A DNA stretch of 64,000 bases from Alsobacter sp045348435 (GTDB lineage: Bacteria > Pseudomonadota > Alphaproteobacteria > Rhizobiales > Beijerinckiaceae). The position numbers and the translations under genes were made by a program. The stretch lies in NCBI RefSeq assembly GCF_045348435.1, contig NZ_CP157484.1, positions 930,001-994,000 of the forward strand, in the 5' to 3' direction. Below the pieces are notes generated by a model that made no database searches, had not been told where the DNA came from, and was given only the letters and a program-made list of their open reading frames with translations. Every line of letters starts with the position of its first letter. Position 1 is the stretch's first letter. Positions 34,515-42,352 of the stretch are shown in pieces.

Positions 34515-34529
34515 GTCTTGTATAAGACC
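34514..34529. promoter_or_regulatory. Putative GntR operator upstream of the sugar kinase
   Basis: AGTCTTGTATAAGACC begins on the last base of the epimerase stop and lies 62-77 bases before the kinase start. It is an imperfect palindrome. Its reverse complement matches 15 of 16 bases of the site at 41879-41894 beside the gntR gene. The core TATAAG could serve as a -10 element, so binding would block transcription. The next 60 bases hold only the kinase leader. Confidence 0.65.
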
Positions 34530-34590
34530 TTCGGCTTGATAATGTCGTGAGCGGCCGGCCAGGGCGCCGGACCAGGATGGGGGAGCGTCC

Positions 34591-35484
34591 ATGCCGGGCG
34601 TCTTGTGCGTGGGCATCGCAACGCAGGACTATGTCTTTGCGGTCGACGTGATGCCGGCCACCGCCGAGAAGCATCGCGCGCGGGACCTCGCCGTCGTCGG
34701 CGGCGGCATCGCGGCGACCGCCGCCGTGGCGGTGTCGCGCCTGGGCGGACGGGCGATGCTGATCACGAGGCTTGGCGACGATGCGGTGGGCGAAGCCATC
34801 GTGGCCGCCCTCGCGCAGGACGGCGTCGACTGCTCCCTGGCGCCCCGGACGCCGGGCCGCCGCTCGCCGCAATCCTCCGTCATCGTGGACGCCAAGGGGG
34901 AGCGGCTCGTGGTGAGCTATTCGGATCCCGCGATGCCGGCATGCCTGGACGCCATTCCGTCGCGGCTTCCGCCGGGCGTGGAGGCCGTGATGGCCGACAC
35001 GCGGTGGGAGGAGGGCGGCCTGCAGGCTTTCGCGGCGGCCCGGGCCTCGGCCGGCGTCGGCGTGCTCGACGCCGATCGCGCCCCGGCGCTGGGTGGCCTC
35101 ACCGAGGCCGCCACGCATGTCGCCTATGGGGCGCAGGCCCTGCGCGAGATGACGGGCCGGGACGATGTTCGGGCCGCTCTCGCCGACGCCGCGAGCGTAG
35201 CGTCCAACTGGGTCGCCGTCACGGATGGCGAGCGGGGCGTCTATTTCACCGAGAACGGCCAGATCGCGCATGAGCCGGCGTTCCCGATCACCCCGGTCGA
35301 TACGCTCGGGGCGGGGGACGTCTTCCACGGGGCGCTGGCGCTGGGACTGGCGGAAGGCATGGGCGAGCGCCTCGCAGTGCGCTTCGCCTCGGCCGCCGCC
35401 GCGATCAAGTGCACGCGCTTCGGCGGCCGCGCGGGCGCGCCGACGCGCGACGAGGTCGACGCGCTGATGAGGCGCGCCGCTTAA
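34591..35484 (+). CDS. PfkB-family sugar kinase, YihV-like (predicted 6-deoxy-6-sulfofructose kinase)
   Basis: A 297-residue PfkB kinase. The ATP/anion motif DTLGAGDVFHGALA holds the catalytic Asp243. From memory of E. coli YihV, the similarity is striking and nearly gap-free: GGGIAATAAVA, QSSVIVDAKGERLVVSY, ADTRWEEGG and AIKCTRFGGRAGAP all have direct counterparts. Arg138, which in YihV contacts the sulfonate, is kept at the same number, and so is Lys27; Asn109 is replaced by Ser. It probably phosphorylates 6-deoxy-6-sulfofructose. It heads a run of four genes and follows the palindrome shared with gntR/suyA. A tagatose-6-phosphate-type kinase is the main alternative. Confidence 0.75.
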   Translation: MPGVLCVGIATQDYVFAVDVMPATAEKHRARDLAVVGGGIAATAAVAVSRLGGRAMLITRLGDDAVGEAIVAALAQDGVDCSLAPRTPGRRSPQSSVIVDAKGERLVVSYSDPAMPACLDAIPSRLPPGVEAVMADTRWEEGGLQAFAAARASAGVGVLDADRAPALGGLTEAATHVAYGAQALREMTGRDDVRAALADAASVASNWVAVTDGERGVYFTENGQIAHEPAFPITPVDTLGAGDVFHGALALGLAEGMGERLAVRFASAAAAIKCTRFGGRAGAPTRDEVDALMRRAA

Positions 35485-35516
35485 GGCCGCCTGGATCGAA
35501 CATGGGAGGAGCCGCG

Positions 35517-36557
35517 ATGGAACTGTCGCCAGGCAAGCTGTGGGGGCTCCGCCGCATGGCGGACGCGCAAGGACGCTTCAAGATGACGGCAGTGGACCAG
35601 CGCCCGCCGATCAAGAACCCCATCCGGGAGGCGCGCGGGACCGACGCCGCGCCCTATGAGGATGTCGCGGCATTCAAGCTGATGCTCGTGGAGGAGCTCC
35701 AGGGCGAATCCAGCGCCATGCTGCTCGACCCACATTTCGCGCTCCCGGGCGGCATGACATTGCTCTCCCCCGCCAAGGGACTGATCGTGACCCTGGAGGA
35801 CTCGATCTTCCAGGACACGCCCGGAGGGCGGCTCTCGGGCGAGATCGACGACTGGTCGGTCGAGAAGATCAAGCGCTGCGGCGGCGACGCCGTGAAGGTG
35901 CTGGCCTGGTATCGTCGGGACGCCGCGCCCGACGTGTGCAGGGCGCAGGAGGATTTCGTCGCCCGGGTCGGCGAGGCCTGCGCCCGTTACGACATTCCGT
36001 TCGTGTTCGAACTCCTGGTCTATCCGCTCCCCGGCGAAGCGAACCAGACCACCCAATATGTCGAGATGGCCGACAAGAAGGCCGAACTCGTGCTCGACAG
36101 CGTGCGCCGCTTCGCGCATCCCCGCTACGGGGTGGACCTGTTCAAGCTGGAGAGCCCCGTCCCGGCCCGCGACTGCCTGGCCGCCGCCTCCGGCGGCCCC
36201 TCCATGCAGGAACATTTCAACGCGCTCGGCCAGGCCGCGGGACGCCCCTGGGTCATGCTTTCGGCCGGCGCGGGGATGCAGGAGTTCAAGGCCATCCTGA
36301 ACTGCGCCTACAAGGCGGGCGCATCCGGCTATCTCGCCGGGCGGGCGATCTGGGCGCAGCCCTTCCGGCGCTTTCCCGAATGGGATGAGATCCGCGCCGG
36401 CCTGCGGCTCGACAGCCTGTCCTACATGCGCGAGCTGAACGCCATGACGGACGCCAAGGCCAAGCCCTGGTTCGCCCATCCGCTGTATGGCGGAACGGTC
36501 AGGGTCGCCAATGTCGACGGCTCGTTCCGGCGCGACTACCAGGGCTTCGGGCCATGA
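35517..36557 (+). CDS. LacD/YihT-type class I aldolase (predicted sulfofructose-1-phosphate aldolase)
   Basis: A 346-residue class I aldolase. The Schiff-base lysine is probably Lys210 in VDLFKLESPV. The strands FKMTAVDQRPPI, DAVKVLAWYRRD, PFVFELLVYP, WVMLSAGAGMQEF and AGASGYLAGRAIW match tagatose-bisphosphate aldolase LacD and sulfofructosephosphate aldolase YihT. Compared with YihT (about 290 residues) it has an N-terminal extension and a C-terminal tail (HPLYGGTVRVANVDGSF). The ATG at 35517 lies after GGGAGGAG and is preferred to the upstream ATG at 35502. It would cleave the kinase product into DHAP and 3-sulfolactaldehyde. It overlaps the isomerase gene by four bases. Confidence 0.75.
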   Translation: MELSPGKLWGLRRMADAQGRFKMTAVDQRPPIKNPIREARGTDAAPYEDVAAFKLMLVEELQGESSAMLLDPHFALPGGMTLLSPAKGLIVTLEDSIFQDTPGGRLSGEIDDWSVEKIKRCGGDAVKVLAWYRRDAAPDVCRAQEDFVARVGEACARYDIPFVFELLVYPLPGEANQTTQYVEMADKKAELVLDSVRRFAHPRYGVDLFKLESPVPARDCLAAASGGPSMQEHFNALGQAAGRPWVMLSAGAGMQEFKAILNCAYKAGASGYLAGRAIWAQPFRRFPEWDEIRAGLRLDSLSYMRELNAMTDAKAKPWFAHPLYGGTVRVANVDGSFRRDYQGFGP

Positions 36558-37963
36558 CGCTGCGCATCGGCATCCTGCCGCTCGCCCGCCCCACCTTCGA
36601 CGTGCCCTATGCGCAGGAGATGGCGGCGCGAGCCTTCGCCGCCCTGGAGGCCGCCAGCTTCACCCTCGCGGGCGACCGGGCTCTGCTCTTCGACGCCGAG
36701 GCCACGAGGGCCGCGCTGGCCCGGCTGCGGGACCAGCCGCTCGATCTCGTGCTCATCCTCCAGGTCACCTTTGCGGACGCCACGATGGCGGTCGAGATCG
36801 CGCGCGCCGTCTCCGCGCCGCTTGCGATCTGGGCGCTGCCTGAGCCGCGGGCCGGCGGACGCCTGCGCCTCAACGCCTTTTGCGGCATGAACCTGGCACT
36901 GCACGCCTTGGGCCGCGCCGACCTCCTGGCCGGGTGGCTCTACGCCGCCCCGGAGGACCCTGCGGCCCCGCGGCGCCTGGCCGCGCTGGCGGCCGGACCG
37001 GAGACCGGCAGGACCGCGCCCGCCGCTCCACGCCGCGAGCCGAGCGACGAGGACCGGGCCGCCGCGGCGGAGGCGCTCGGACGGCTTCGCGGCGTGCGCG
37101 TCGGCCTGGTCGGTGAGCACCCGGCCGGCTTCGACACATGCCGGTACGACCCGGCGGAGCTGAATCGGCTTCTCGGCGTCGAGGTGCAGCGCATTGAACT
37201 GCCGGTCCTTTTCGCCCGCGCTGAAGCGGCGGATGAAGGCGAGGTCGCGGCCCATCGCGCCCGTCTCGACAGCGGCGTCTCGGGGCTGGCCGAGCTGGAC
37301 CAGCCGCAGCTCGACCGGTCGCTGCGGGTCTATGACGCGCTGTCCGGGATGGCGCGCGAACAGGGCCTGCAAGGGCTCGCCCTGCGTTGCTGGCCGGAGA
37401 TGTTCACCGACTATGGTTGCGCGGCATGCGGTCCGTCCGGCCTGCTGAGCGGGGAAGGCGTGCCCTGCGCTTGCGAGGCCGACGTCTACGGCGCGCTCAC
37501 CGCCCTGATGCTGCAGGGCGTCGCCGGAGAGCCGTCCTGGCTGGTCGACATCGTCGATATCGACGCGCAGGACGACACGGCCGTGCTGTGGCATTGCGGC
37601 TCCGCTCCCCTCCAGATGGCCGATCCGCAGGTCCAGCCGCGCGCCCAGATCCATTCCAACCGCCGCATGCCGTTGCTGGCCGAGTTCACCCTCAAGCCCG
37701 GCCGCATCACGCTGGCCCGGATCAGCCAGGCCCGGAACGAGCCGAAGCTGGTGCTGGCCGGCGCGCAGGTCCTGCGCGCCCCGATGAGCTTCACCGGCAC
37801 GTCCGGGGTCGTGCGCTTCGACGCCGCCGCCGGCGACGTCATGTCGGCCATGATGGACGAGGCGCTCGAGCATCATGTCGCGCTCGTCTATGGCGAGCGC
37901 CGCCCGGCGCTGAGGGCGATGGCCGCGGAATTGGGCCTTCCCGTGCTGGAGCTCACGCCATGA
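36554..37963 (+). CDS. L-fucose/L-arabinose isomerase family protein (predicted sulfoquinovose isomerase)
   Basis: A 469-residue protein of the L-fucose isomerase superfamily. The metal ligands are probably Glu282 in CWPEMFTDYG, Asp310 in CACEADVYGAL and His347 in LWHCGSAPLQM. The N-terminal half has the two Rossmann-like domains (LRIGILPLARPTFDVPY; VGLVGEHPAGFDTC). It lies between the aldolase and the glycosidase, overlapping each by four bases, so all are one operon. An isomerase in this operon would convert the aldose to the ketose used by the kinase. E. coli YihS, which does this step, has an unrelated fold. The substrate is inferred only from context. Confidence 0.7.
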   Translation: MTLRIGILPLARPTFDVPYAQEMAARAFAALEAASFTLAGDRALLFDAEATRAALARLRDQPLDLVLILQVTFADATMAVEIARAVSAPLAIWALPEPRAGGRLRLNAFCGMNLALHALGRADLLAGWLYAAPEDPAAPRRLAALAAGPETGRTAPAAPRREPSDEDRAAAAEALGRLRGVRVGLVGEHPAGFDTCRYDPAELNRLLGVEVQRIELPVLFARAEAADEGEVAAHRARLDSGVSGLAELDQPQLDRSLRVYDALSGMAREQGLQGLALRCWPEMFTDYGCAACGPSGLLSGEGVPCACEADVYGALTALMLQGVAGEPSWLVDIVDIDAQDDTAVLWHCGSAPLQMADPQVQPRAQIHSNRRMPLLAEFTLKPGRITLARISQARNEPKLVLAGAQVLRAPMSFTGTSGVVRFDAAAGDVMSAMMDEALEHHVALVYGERRPALRAMAAELGLPVLELTP

Positions 37964-40086
37964 GCCATCCCGCGACGACCGACCATTCCGCCCTGGCCGC
38001 CCCGGCGGAGCCGCTCTGGTCCCGCGTGCCGCCGCTGCAGGCCGCCGGCCCCGCCGAGCGCGTCGGCGCCGGCGCGTTCCGGATCCCCACCGGGGAGGGG
38101 CCTCTTCTGGTGACGGCGCTGCAGGACGGCGTGCGCCTGCGCATCGGCCCCGCCGACCTGCCGCGCTACCCCATCCTCATCGCGGATCCTGAGGAGCAGC
38201 CCGCCGAACTGTCCCGGCAAGGTGACGCGACGGTGCTGCGCTGGGCGGATTTCGAGCTGGAGATCTCGGACGCGCCGCTGGCCGTCCGGCTGAAGCGCGG
38301 CGGCGTGCCGGTGCAGGGCAGCGCTGCGGACGGGCACTTCGTCCGCGAGCATCGCCTCCCGCCCTTCGCCAGGCTGGAGCGCGGCTGGTTCGTCGCCCTC
38401 GACCTCCAGTCGGCGGAACCCGTCTACGGATTGGGCGAGAAGTGGGGCCGCCTCGACAAACGCGGCCAATGGGTCCGCTCCGAGGTGTTCGACGCGCTCG
38501 GCGTCAACAGCGAGCGCGCCTACAAGAACACGCCCTTCGCGTGGTCTCCCGGCGCGCCGGGGCGGTCCGCCTGGGGCCTGTTCGTCCATACGCCCGCCAG
38601 CGTGACGCATGCGGTGGGCCACCCCCTCTGGTCGCAGCGCGCCTATGGGCTCGTCGTCGAGGAGCCGCGCCTCGACCTGTTCCTGCTCGCCGCCGAGGAC
38701 GGGGCGGGCGTCCTGCGCGCCTATACGGACCTGACCGGCCGCGCCCCGACGCCGCCCTACTGGTCGTTCGGCGCGATCCTCTCCAAGGCCTACTACCGCA
38801 CCGGCGACGAGATCCTGGAGGCGGCCCGCGCCGTGAGGGCTCGCGGCATGCCATGCGACGTCATCACCTTCGACGGCCGCGCCTGGCAGGACACCGACAG
38901 CCGGTTCCATTTCGGGTTCGACCCGAAGCGCTATCCCGACCCGAAGGGGCTGCTTGACGAGCTGAAGGCCTTGGACATCAAGGTCTGCGTCTGGGAGTAC
39001 CCGCTGGTCTCGGTGGACGGTCCCCACTTCGCCGACTTCGCGGAAAAAGGCTGGCTGCTGCGCGACCGCCGCAGCGGCGAACCCTATCGCTACGTCTTCG
39101 ATCCCGAGCCGTTCGGGCAGGTGCTGACGCAGCTCCCCGTCTCCGGCATCGTCGATTTCACCCATCCCGACGCTTACGCCTGGTGGCGCGACGCCCACGA
39201 GACGCTGTTCGCGATGGGCGTCGACATGATCAAGTCAGACTTCGGCGAGCAGGTCGAGCCGGATTGCCTCGCCCATAACGGCGACGACGGCGCGCGGCTG
39301 CATAACGTCTATCCGCTTCTCTACAACGCCTGCGTCTACGAGGCGGCCGAACGTTATGGCCGGACCGGCGCCTTCCTGTTCGGCCGAGCCGGCTGGGCGG
39401 GATCGCAGCGTTATCCAGTCCAGTGGGGCGGCGACCCGCAGGCGGACTGGGAGGGCATGGCCGCCTCGATCCGCGGGGGCCTGTCCTGGGGCCTGAGCGG
39501 CGGCCCGTTCCACGCCAGCGACATCGGCGGCTTCTACAAGGACCGTCGCGATCCCGAACTCTATGTGCGCTGGACCCAGGCGGCGATCTTCATCTCCCAT
39601 CTCCGGTTCCACGGCATCGGCCCGCGGGAGCCGTGGAGCTACGGACCGGAGGCCGACGCGGCCGTCAGGGAGGCGCTGGACCTGCGTTATCGGCTGCTGC
39701 CCTATCTGTGGGAGACGGCCCAGGAAGCTGCCCGCAGCGGCATGCCCGTCCAGCGCGCCATGGCGCTGGCCTTCCCGCAGGACCCGGCCGCATGGGGCTT
39801 CGACGAGCAGTGGATGTGCGGCCCGGACCTTCTGGTCGCCGCTTGCCCGCGGCCGGGAGGCGTCGTGCAGGTCTATCTGCCGGCCGGGCGATGGACCCGG
39901 TTTCCGGAGGGCGGCGCCGCGCTGGACGGCGGCCGCGTGCTGCGCCTCGCGCTGAGGCTGGACGAGATCGCCGTCTTCGCCCGGGAGGGCGCCGCCATCC
40001 CGCTCGGCCCGGCCGTGCGCAGCACGGCGGAGACCGGCGGGGCGCCGAGGGTGGACGCGGTGTGGCGGGCCGCTACTCCGCCTTGA
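37960..40086 (+). CDS. GH31 family alpha-glycosidase (possible sulfoquinovosidase, YicI-like sequence)
   Basis: A 708-residue retaining glycosidase of family GH31. The nucleophile is Asp427 in MIKSDFGEQVEPD and the likely acid/base is Asp492 in VQWGGDPQADW. N-terminal beta domains precede the barrel, which starts near PPYWSFGAILSKAYYRTGDE. The active-site text resembles the alpha-xylosidase YicI more than E. coli YihQ (which has WMADFGEYLP). The operon suggests release of sulfoquinovose from its glycosides, but the subfamily leaves room for another alpha-glycoside. It starts in an ATGA overlap with the isomerase and its 3' end overlaps the convergent binding-protein gene by 14 bases. No signal peptide is apparent. 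Confidence 0.8.
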   Translation: MSHPATTDHSALAAPAEPLWSRVPPLQAAGPAERVGAGAFRIPTGEGPLLVTALQDGVRLRIGPADLPRYPILIADPEEQPAELSRQGDATVLRWADFELEISDAPLAVRLKRGGVPVQGSAADGHFVREHRLPPFARLERGWFVALDLQSAEPVYGLGEKWGRLDKRGQWVRSEVFDALGVNSERAYKNTPFAWSPGAPGRSAWGLFVHTPASVTHAVGHPLWSQRAYGLVVEEPRLDLFLLAAEDGAGVLRAYTDLTGRAPTPPYWSFGAILSKAYYRTGDEILEAARAVRARGMPCDVITFDGRAWQDTDSRFHFGFDPKRYPDPKGLLDELKALDIKVCVWEYPLVSVDGPHFADFAEKGWLLRDRRSGEPYRYVFDPEPFGQVLTQLPVSGIVDFTHPDAYAWWRDAHETLFAMGVDMIKSDFGEQVEPDCLAHNGDDGARLHNVYPLLYNACVYEAAERYGRTGAFLFGRAGWAGSQRYPVQWGGDPQADWEGMAASIRGGLSWGLSGGPFHASDIGGFYKDRRDPELYVRWTQAAIFISHLRFHGIGPREPWSYGPEADAAVREALDLRYRLLPYLWETAQEAARSGMPVQRAMALAFPQDPAAWGFDEQWMCGPDLLVAACPRPGGVVQVYLPAGRWTRFPEGGAALDGGRVLRLALRLDEIAVFAREGAAIPLGPAVRSTAETGGAPRVDAVWRAATPP

Positions 40087-41074
40087 AGCCGGCCTTCTGG
40101 ATGACGTCCGCCCACTTCTTCACCTCTCCCTTAAGATAGGCGTCAAGCGCGGCGGGCGTGCGCTGGTCGGCGGGGAACGCCAGCGTCCCAAGGTCGCTGA
40201 AGCGCTTCAGGATGATCTCGTCCGCCAGCGCCTTCTGGAGCGCGGCGTTGAGCTTGGCCACGATGGGCGCCGGCGTCTGGGCCGGCGCGTAGAGCCCGTG
40301 CCAGACGGTGACCTCAAAGCCCTGCAAGCCCGCTTCGGCGAGGCTGGGCAGCTTCGGCAGCTGCTCGAGCCGCTTGGCGGAGGTGACCGCATAGGCCTTG
40401 ATCTTGCCCCCCTCGATCTGCGGGATCGCGTTGGTGGTCTGGTCGCACAGCACGTCCACCTGGCCGGCCACCAGGTCGTTCATCGCCGGGCCGGTCCCCT
40501 TATACGGAATGTAGGTGAAGCTGACCCCGAGCGCCTGGTTGAGCATGAGGCCGCACAGGTGCGAGCCCGAGCCCACGCCTGCATGGGCCACGTTCACCTT
40601 GGATCCGTCCGCCTTCAGCTTCGCCAGAATCTCCGCCGCCGTGCCAGGCGGGTAGTCCGCCCGCGCGGTGAGCACGAACGGCCCGTAATTGATCAGCCCG
40701 ATGGGCGTGAAGGCCGCCGTCGTGTCGTAGCGCAGCTTGTACATGGAGGCGCCGGCCGCCAGCGCGACGTGGTGGATCAGCAGCGTGTAGCCGTCCGGCG
40801 CGGATTTTGCGACCCGCTCGGCCCCGGTGGTGCCGCCCGCTCCCGCTACGTTCTCGATGATGATCTGCTGGCCCAGGGTGGCCGACATGTTCTGCCCGAC
40901 CAAGCGGGCGATGACGTCGGAGGGTCCTCCGGCCGCATATGGGACCACGAGGGTGATCGGCTTCGTCGGGTAGTCCTGGGCCCCCGCTCCCATGGGCGCG
41001 AGCAGGGCCATGCCGAACCCGGCGGCGAGAGCGACGACGGCATGGCGGAGACGTCCGCGAACGATGGCGGCCAT
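40073..41074 (-). CDS. TctC/Bug-type periplasmic substrate-binding protein
   Basis: A 333-residue tripartite tricarboxylate transporter binding protein with a signal peptide (AVVALAAGFGMALLAPMGAGAQ). The family opening YPTKPITLVVPYAAGGPSDVIARL and IIENVAGAGGTTGAERVAKS, and the later NVAHAGVGSGSHLCG and PYKGTGPAMNDLVAGQVD, are clear. It captures a carboxylate-type anion in the periplasm. It lies 40 bases after gntR on the same strand and is probably co-transcribed with it. Sulfolactate is a fitting ligand, since the known slcHFG sulfolactate uptake system is of this type, but the two membrane subunits are absent here. The name SlcH-like is an inference. Confidence 0.87.
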   Translation of the reverse strand: MAAIVRGRLRHAVVALAAGFGMALLAPMGAGAQDYPTKPITLVVPYAAGGPSDVIARLVGQNMSATLGQQIIIENVAGAGGTTGAERVAKSAPDGYTLLIHHVALAAGASMYKLRYDTTAAFTPIGLINYGPFVLTARADYPPGTAAEILAKLKADGSKVNVAHAGVGSGSHLCGLMLNQALGVSFTYIPYKGTGPAMNDLVAGQVDVLCDQTTNAIPQIEGGKIKAYAVTSAKRLEQLPKLPSLAEAGLQGFEVTVWHGLYAPAQTPAPIVAKLNAALQKALADEIILKRFSDLGTLAFPADQRTPAALDAYLKGEVKKWADVIQKAGFKAE

Positions 41075-41114
41075 TCTTGTCCTCCCTTTGAGCAGAAGTC
41101 CCGAATTCTTCTTT

Positions 41115-41864
41115 TTATTTCAGGTCGGAACTGTAGTGAAAATCGTCCGTCAGGCAATGACTCACGCGCCATTCGACCGGCTCGCCGCTCAACGCGAAGG
41201 CGACGCGATCGATGAGCAAAGCCGGCCTGGATTCGCCCACCTCCAGCAGCAGGGCGGATTCGGAGCTTAGCGCGACGGCCTTCAGCCGCTCATGGGCGCG
41301 CGCCACCGTCACGCCGTAGCGGCTTGCGTAAAGCCCGTAGAGGTTGTTGGGCACGCTTTCTTCGATGAGACCCGGAAACAGCGCCGCCGGCAGCGTCACG
41401 CGTTCGGCGATGATGGGGCGGCCTCCCAGCGACCGCACACGTCCGATGCGGTACACGTCGGCGCCGGTCTGAAGCCCCAGAACGCGCGCCTCGTCGTCCG
41501 TCGCCGCCGCCAGCCGGGCGGAGACCACCTTGCTCTCCGGGAACGCCGCTTCGCCGCTGTCGGGCAGCAGCTTGAAGAACTGAAACAGGATGCGAGCCTC
41601 GTCATGCTCGGCCACGAAGGTGCCCCGCCCCTGGCGGCGGACGACGAGGTTCTCGGCGGCGAGCGCGTCCAGCGCCTTGCGGACGGTGCCCTGGCTGACG
41701 CCCAGTTCGCCCGCAAGCTCGAACTCGCTCGGAAGCATCTGGGCGGGCAGCCAGACGCCGTCCACGAGGCGCTTGACCAGCGCATCCCGGACCTGGGCGT
41801 AGAGGGGCCGATACGCGCCACGGGCGGGCGGCATCGATGCGGCGTCGTCTGACATCGTTGACAC
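41115..41864 (-). CDS. GntR-family (HutC/UTRA) transcriptional regulator
   Basis: A 249-residue repressor. The winged helix covers residues 20-85 (PLYAQVRDALVKRLVDGVW, MLPSEFELAGELGVSQGTVRKAL, RRQGRGTFVAE). The UTRA ligand domain follows (VYRIGRVRSLGGRPIIAERVTLP to the C-terminus). The reading starts at a GTG after GAGAGGG; an ATG three codons in (41855) is possible. A 16-base palindrome lies 15 bases upstream of its start, and a near-identical copy lies before the sugar kinase. It therefore probably controls itself, suyAB and the sugar operon, releasing DNA when a pathway intermediate binds. Confidence 0.88.
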   Translation of the reverse strand: MSTMSDDAASMPPARGAYRPLYAQVRDALVKRLVDGVWLPAQMLPSEFELAGELGVSQGTVRKALDALAAENLVVRRQGRGTFVAEHDEARILFQFFKLLPDSGEAAFPESKVVSARLAAATDDEARVLGLQTGADVYRIGRVRSLGGRPIIAERVTLPAALFPGLIEESVPNNLYGLYASRYGVTVARAHERLKAVALSSESALLLEVGESRPALLIDRVAFALSGEPVEWRVSHCLTDDFHYSSDLK

Positions 41865-41886
41865 GATACCCTCTCGTAAGTCTTAT
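41858..41886 (+). promoter_or_regulatory. Predicted sigma-70 promoter for suyAB
   Basis: TTGACA (41858-41863) and TCTTAT (41881-41886) are separated by exactly 17 bases. The -35 box lies over the start codon of divergent gntR and the -10 box lies inside the palindromic operator, a layout suited to repression. The suyA start is about 165 bases downstream. Read by eye only. Confidence 0.5.
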
Positions 41887-41894
41887 ACAAGACT
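41879..41894. promoter_or_regulatory. Putative GntR operator between gntR and suyA
   Basis: AGTCTTATACAAGACT is a near-perfect palindrome, 15 bases upstream of the gntR start and 160 bases before suyA. Its reverse complement equals the site at 34514-34529 at 15 of 16 positions. GntR proteins of the HutC type bind palindromes with a central TATA-like core, so this is the likely operator of the adjacent regulator. The remaining leader to 42054 shows no gene. Confidence 0.7.
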
Positions 41895-42054
41895 GGAAGG
41901 CGCTGGAACGTCCGCTCGGGCCAAGGAATGAGGATTCATTCCGCGCTCCGGGACGGCGAGACGCAAGGGCGACTTTCGGGCGAACGCGCCGGAGCCCGGC
42001 GCCGGGGCTGGCGAGCCCTGGCCCAAACGCCATGCCTGGAGGAAGAAGCGCGCG

Positions 42055-42342
42055 ATGAGCATACCCCATTGCCTCGTCCACGGACCCAAGGACACGGTCG
42101 GCGTCGTCGTCGTCGAAGGCCTCGAGGCCGGAACCGACATGCTGTGCCTGATCACCGAGAACGACACCACCTTCCGCCTCAAGGCGGACTCCGCGATCCC
42201 GATCGGCCACAAGGTCGCGCTCCGCGACATCAAGTCGGGCGAGACGATCGTGAAGTACGGAGAGGACATCGGGCGAGCCGTGGCCGACATCCGCAAGGGC
42301 GAGCATCTGCATGTCCACAACGTGAAAACGAAGCGCTGGTGA
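42055..42342 (+). CDS. suyA: Sulfolactate sulfo-lyase small subunit
   Basis: A 95-residue SAF-domain protein (HCLVHGPKDTVGVVVVEG, NDTTFRLKADSAIPIGHKVAL, IVKYGEDIGRAVADIRKGEHLHVHNV). This is the layout of the small N-terminal part of altronate dehydratase, here as a separate gene. In (R)-sulfolactate sulfo-lyase the same split is found, and the gene is followed 10 bases later by the large subunit and then by suyZ, slcC and comC. The enzyme splits sulfolactate into pyruvate and sulfite in the cytoplasm. A GGAGG lies upstream. Confidence 0.85.
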   Translation: MSIPHCLVHGPKDTVGVVVVEGLEAGTDMLCLITENDTTFRLKADSAIPIGHKVALRDIKSGETIVKYGEDIGRAVADIRKGEHLHVHNVKTKRW

Positions 42343-42352
42343 GGATCCCGCA

